A stretch of DNA of 60,000 bases from Nymphaea colorata. Lineage: Eukaryota > Streptophyta > Magnoliopsida > Nymphaeales > Nymphaeaceae. The notes under the pieces were generated by a model. The model saw only the letters and a program-made list of their open reading frames with translations. It was not told the origin of the DNA and did no database searches. The DNA lies in NCBI RefSeq assembly GCF_008831285.2, contig NC_045149.1:14908578-14968577 (forward strand), given 5' to 3'. Positions 58,992 to 60,000 of this stretch are shown piece by piece. The translations under genes and the position numbers were made by a program. The first letter of the stretch is position 1. The number at the start of each line of letters is the position of its first letter.

Positions 58992-60000
58992 GTTCCGTTA
59001 CCCTTTCGCACACCCGCATGTATGTACTAGTTCTAGTGACGCACACCTCAACGGCCGAGATGTGCACCTCAAGTGCGCCTACCTACGCCTGTCTCCCAAT
59101 TAACGTCTGTATCTTTTTTTTCAATTTTCCATTTCATATTGTTTTTGTATACTTCTTTTCTCAGCCGCATGATAGAATTAGATAAAATCGGTGAAGTTTG
59201 AATTTTTTGAAAGTTATTAAAGTTAGTAAATGTAGCTTAAAAATCATAGAGGTTAATGAATTTATTGAACTTACTTTTTGACGAAACAAGTGCTTTTAAA
59301 CCCCTGGTCGGTAGCTTTGTGAAGCGCCAACAATGCCATCATCACAGTTTAGGCTACTCTGGTCATCCGTTGTGGGCTATAAAAATTCTTCTTACTAATC
59401 AAATTCTCTTTCATTTTAAAATCAATATCCCTCTAACATTTTAAACCCCAGTGCCTGTTGTACGGCACTAAAAATATTACGAATTGCTCTCTCTTCTTTA
59501 GGCCATGTCAACAAAAGTTTAATTTGTAGTCCCACAACTAGGAGGAGGACTAGACGCATTAAAGAGTCCAAAAAGGAAAAAAAAGGAACCAATAATCGCA
59601 TTATGAGTTGTGAAACATAATAATAAAATTGAAATTTCAATAAAAAAAATACGGCTATCAAATTATAACTAAAGAACAAATAAAATGCATGAGTTACTTC
59701 TCAAACATAAACGAAACCCTATAATTACTAATTTAAAGTAGAATGAATTGAGGTTAAAGCCAGTCATGATTCAACATGGGACCGTATAAACTGTACGTAC
59801 ATGTAATGTACTGAGTGCATTGCATCAATATTCAATAACCATTGGATTGTGGTTTTTAAAAGTTTTCAATGTCAAGAAATACTTTAAAATAGTTTAAATT
59901 AATTTAAAAATGAAAAAATAAATAAATGCATATTGGCCTCGCATCATATTGGCAAAAACCTGCAAGATACAATATTGGCTCATATGGTCCAACATGGAGC

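Larger units (their letters stand above)
52758..60000. repeat. Tandem unit 5 (partial at both ends)
   Basis: After the gap the sequence jumps back to the equivalent of unit 1 position ~4768 and then runs collinearly to the equivalent of ~11,992, where the window ends. In the polypurine and right-arm regions it shares variants with unit 1. Around 55.3 and 55.6 kb it shares variants with units 3 and 4. Confidence 0.92.

Noticed and set aside
1-60000. CRISPR array, phage, bacterial operon or organelle DNA
   Set aside because: The regular repeats are 14.8 kb units, microsatellites or transposon-like arrays. There are no short repeat-spacer series, and none of the conserved chloroplast or mitochondrial genes, tRNA or rRNA were seen.
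1-60000. Tandem units as LTRs or a circular plasmid/virus concatemer
   Set aside because: The units contain intron-like gene pieces and lack replication or structural genes, so a viral or plasmid concatemer is not supported.

Overview
This window looks like plant nuclear DNA, probably from a flowering plant: it is AT-rich, has short exon-like islands bounded by GT...AG sites, and a CT-rich leader upstream of one first-exon-like segment. It has no operons, ribosome binding sites, tRNA or rRNA. I cannot name the species. I see no complete gene; essentially all open frames of 60-190 codons are short and unsupported by start or splice context.

The dominant structure is a head-to-tail array of a ~14.8 kb unit. 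Taking the landmark at position 1 as unit start, the units are 1-13422 (unit 1, shortened and carrying a 100-N gap), 13423-28222 (unit 2, 14,800 bp), 28223-42986 (unit 3, 14,764 bp), 42987-52657 (unit 4, cut off by a second 100-N gap) and 52758-60000 (unit 5, which resumes at the equivalent of unit 1 position ~4768 and runs off the window). Units are nearly identical by eye. They differ by scattered substitutions, many one-base indels, simple-repeat length changes and a few larger deletions.

Layout of one full unit (unit 2 coordinates): a 3'-exon-like segment on the minus strand (13.8 kb); segment C (14.3 kb); the left arm of an imperfect inverted repeat (14.84 kb); segment B with a three-exon minus-strand gene tail whose splice phases agree (15.3-15.76 kb); segment C', a second copy of C (16.6 kb); a long stretch with minus-strand exon-like pieces (17.8, 18.4 and 21.4 kb) and a decayed element-like coding remnant (20.3-20.9 kb); a first-exon-like GC-rich segment with an adjoining polypurine minisatellite (22.7-23.1 kb); AT-rich DNA with TA and 45-bp repeats (24.7 kb); a 3'-exon-like segment (24.9 kb); the right arm of the inverted repeat (25.03-25.46 kb); an array of CCGCTATA-type motifs (25.6-25.8 kb); an array of TTCTTGAA dyads (26.9-27.06 kb); and segment A, a broken second copy of B (27.4-28.2 kb).

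The coding pieces appear to be duplicated, partly decayed fragments of host genes, with some element-derived sequence. The inverted-repeat arms enclose about 10.6 kb and could be the ends of a gene-fragment-carrying transposon, but I see no transposase and no target-site duplication. Shared variants group the units differently along their length, which suggests unequal exchange or gene conversion, or chimeric assembly. Both gaps sit at structural discontinuities, so copy number and junctions should be treated as provisional. I found no convincing previously undescribed biological system.
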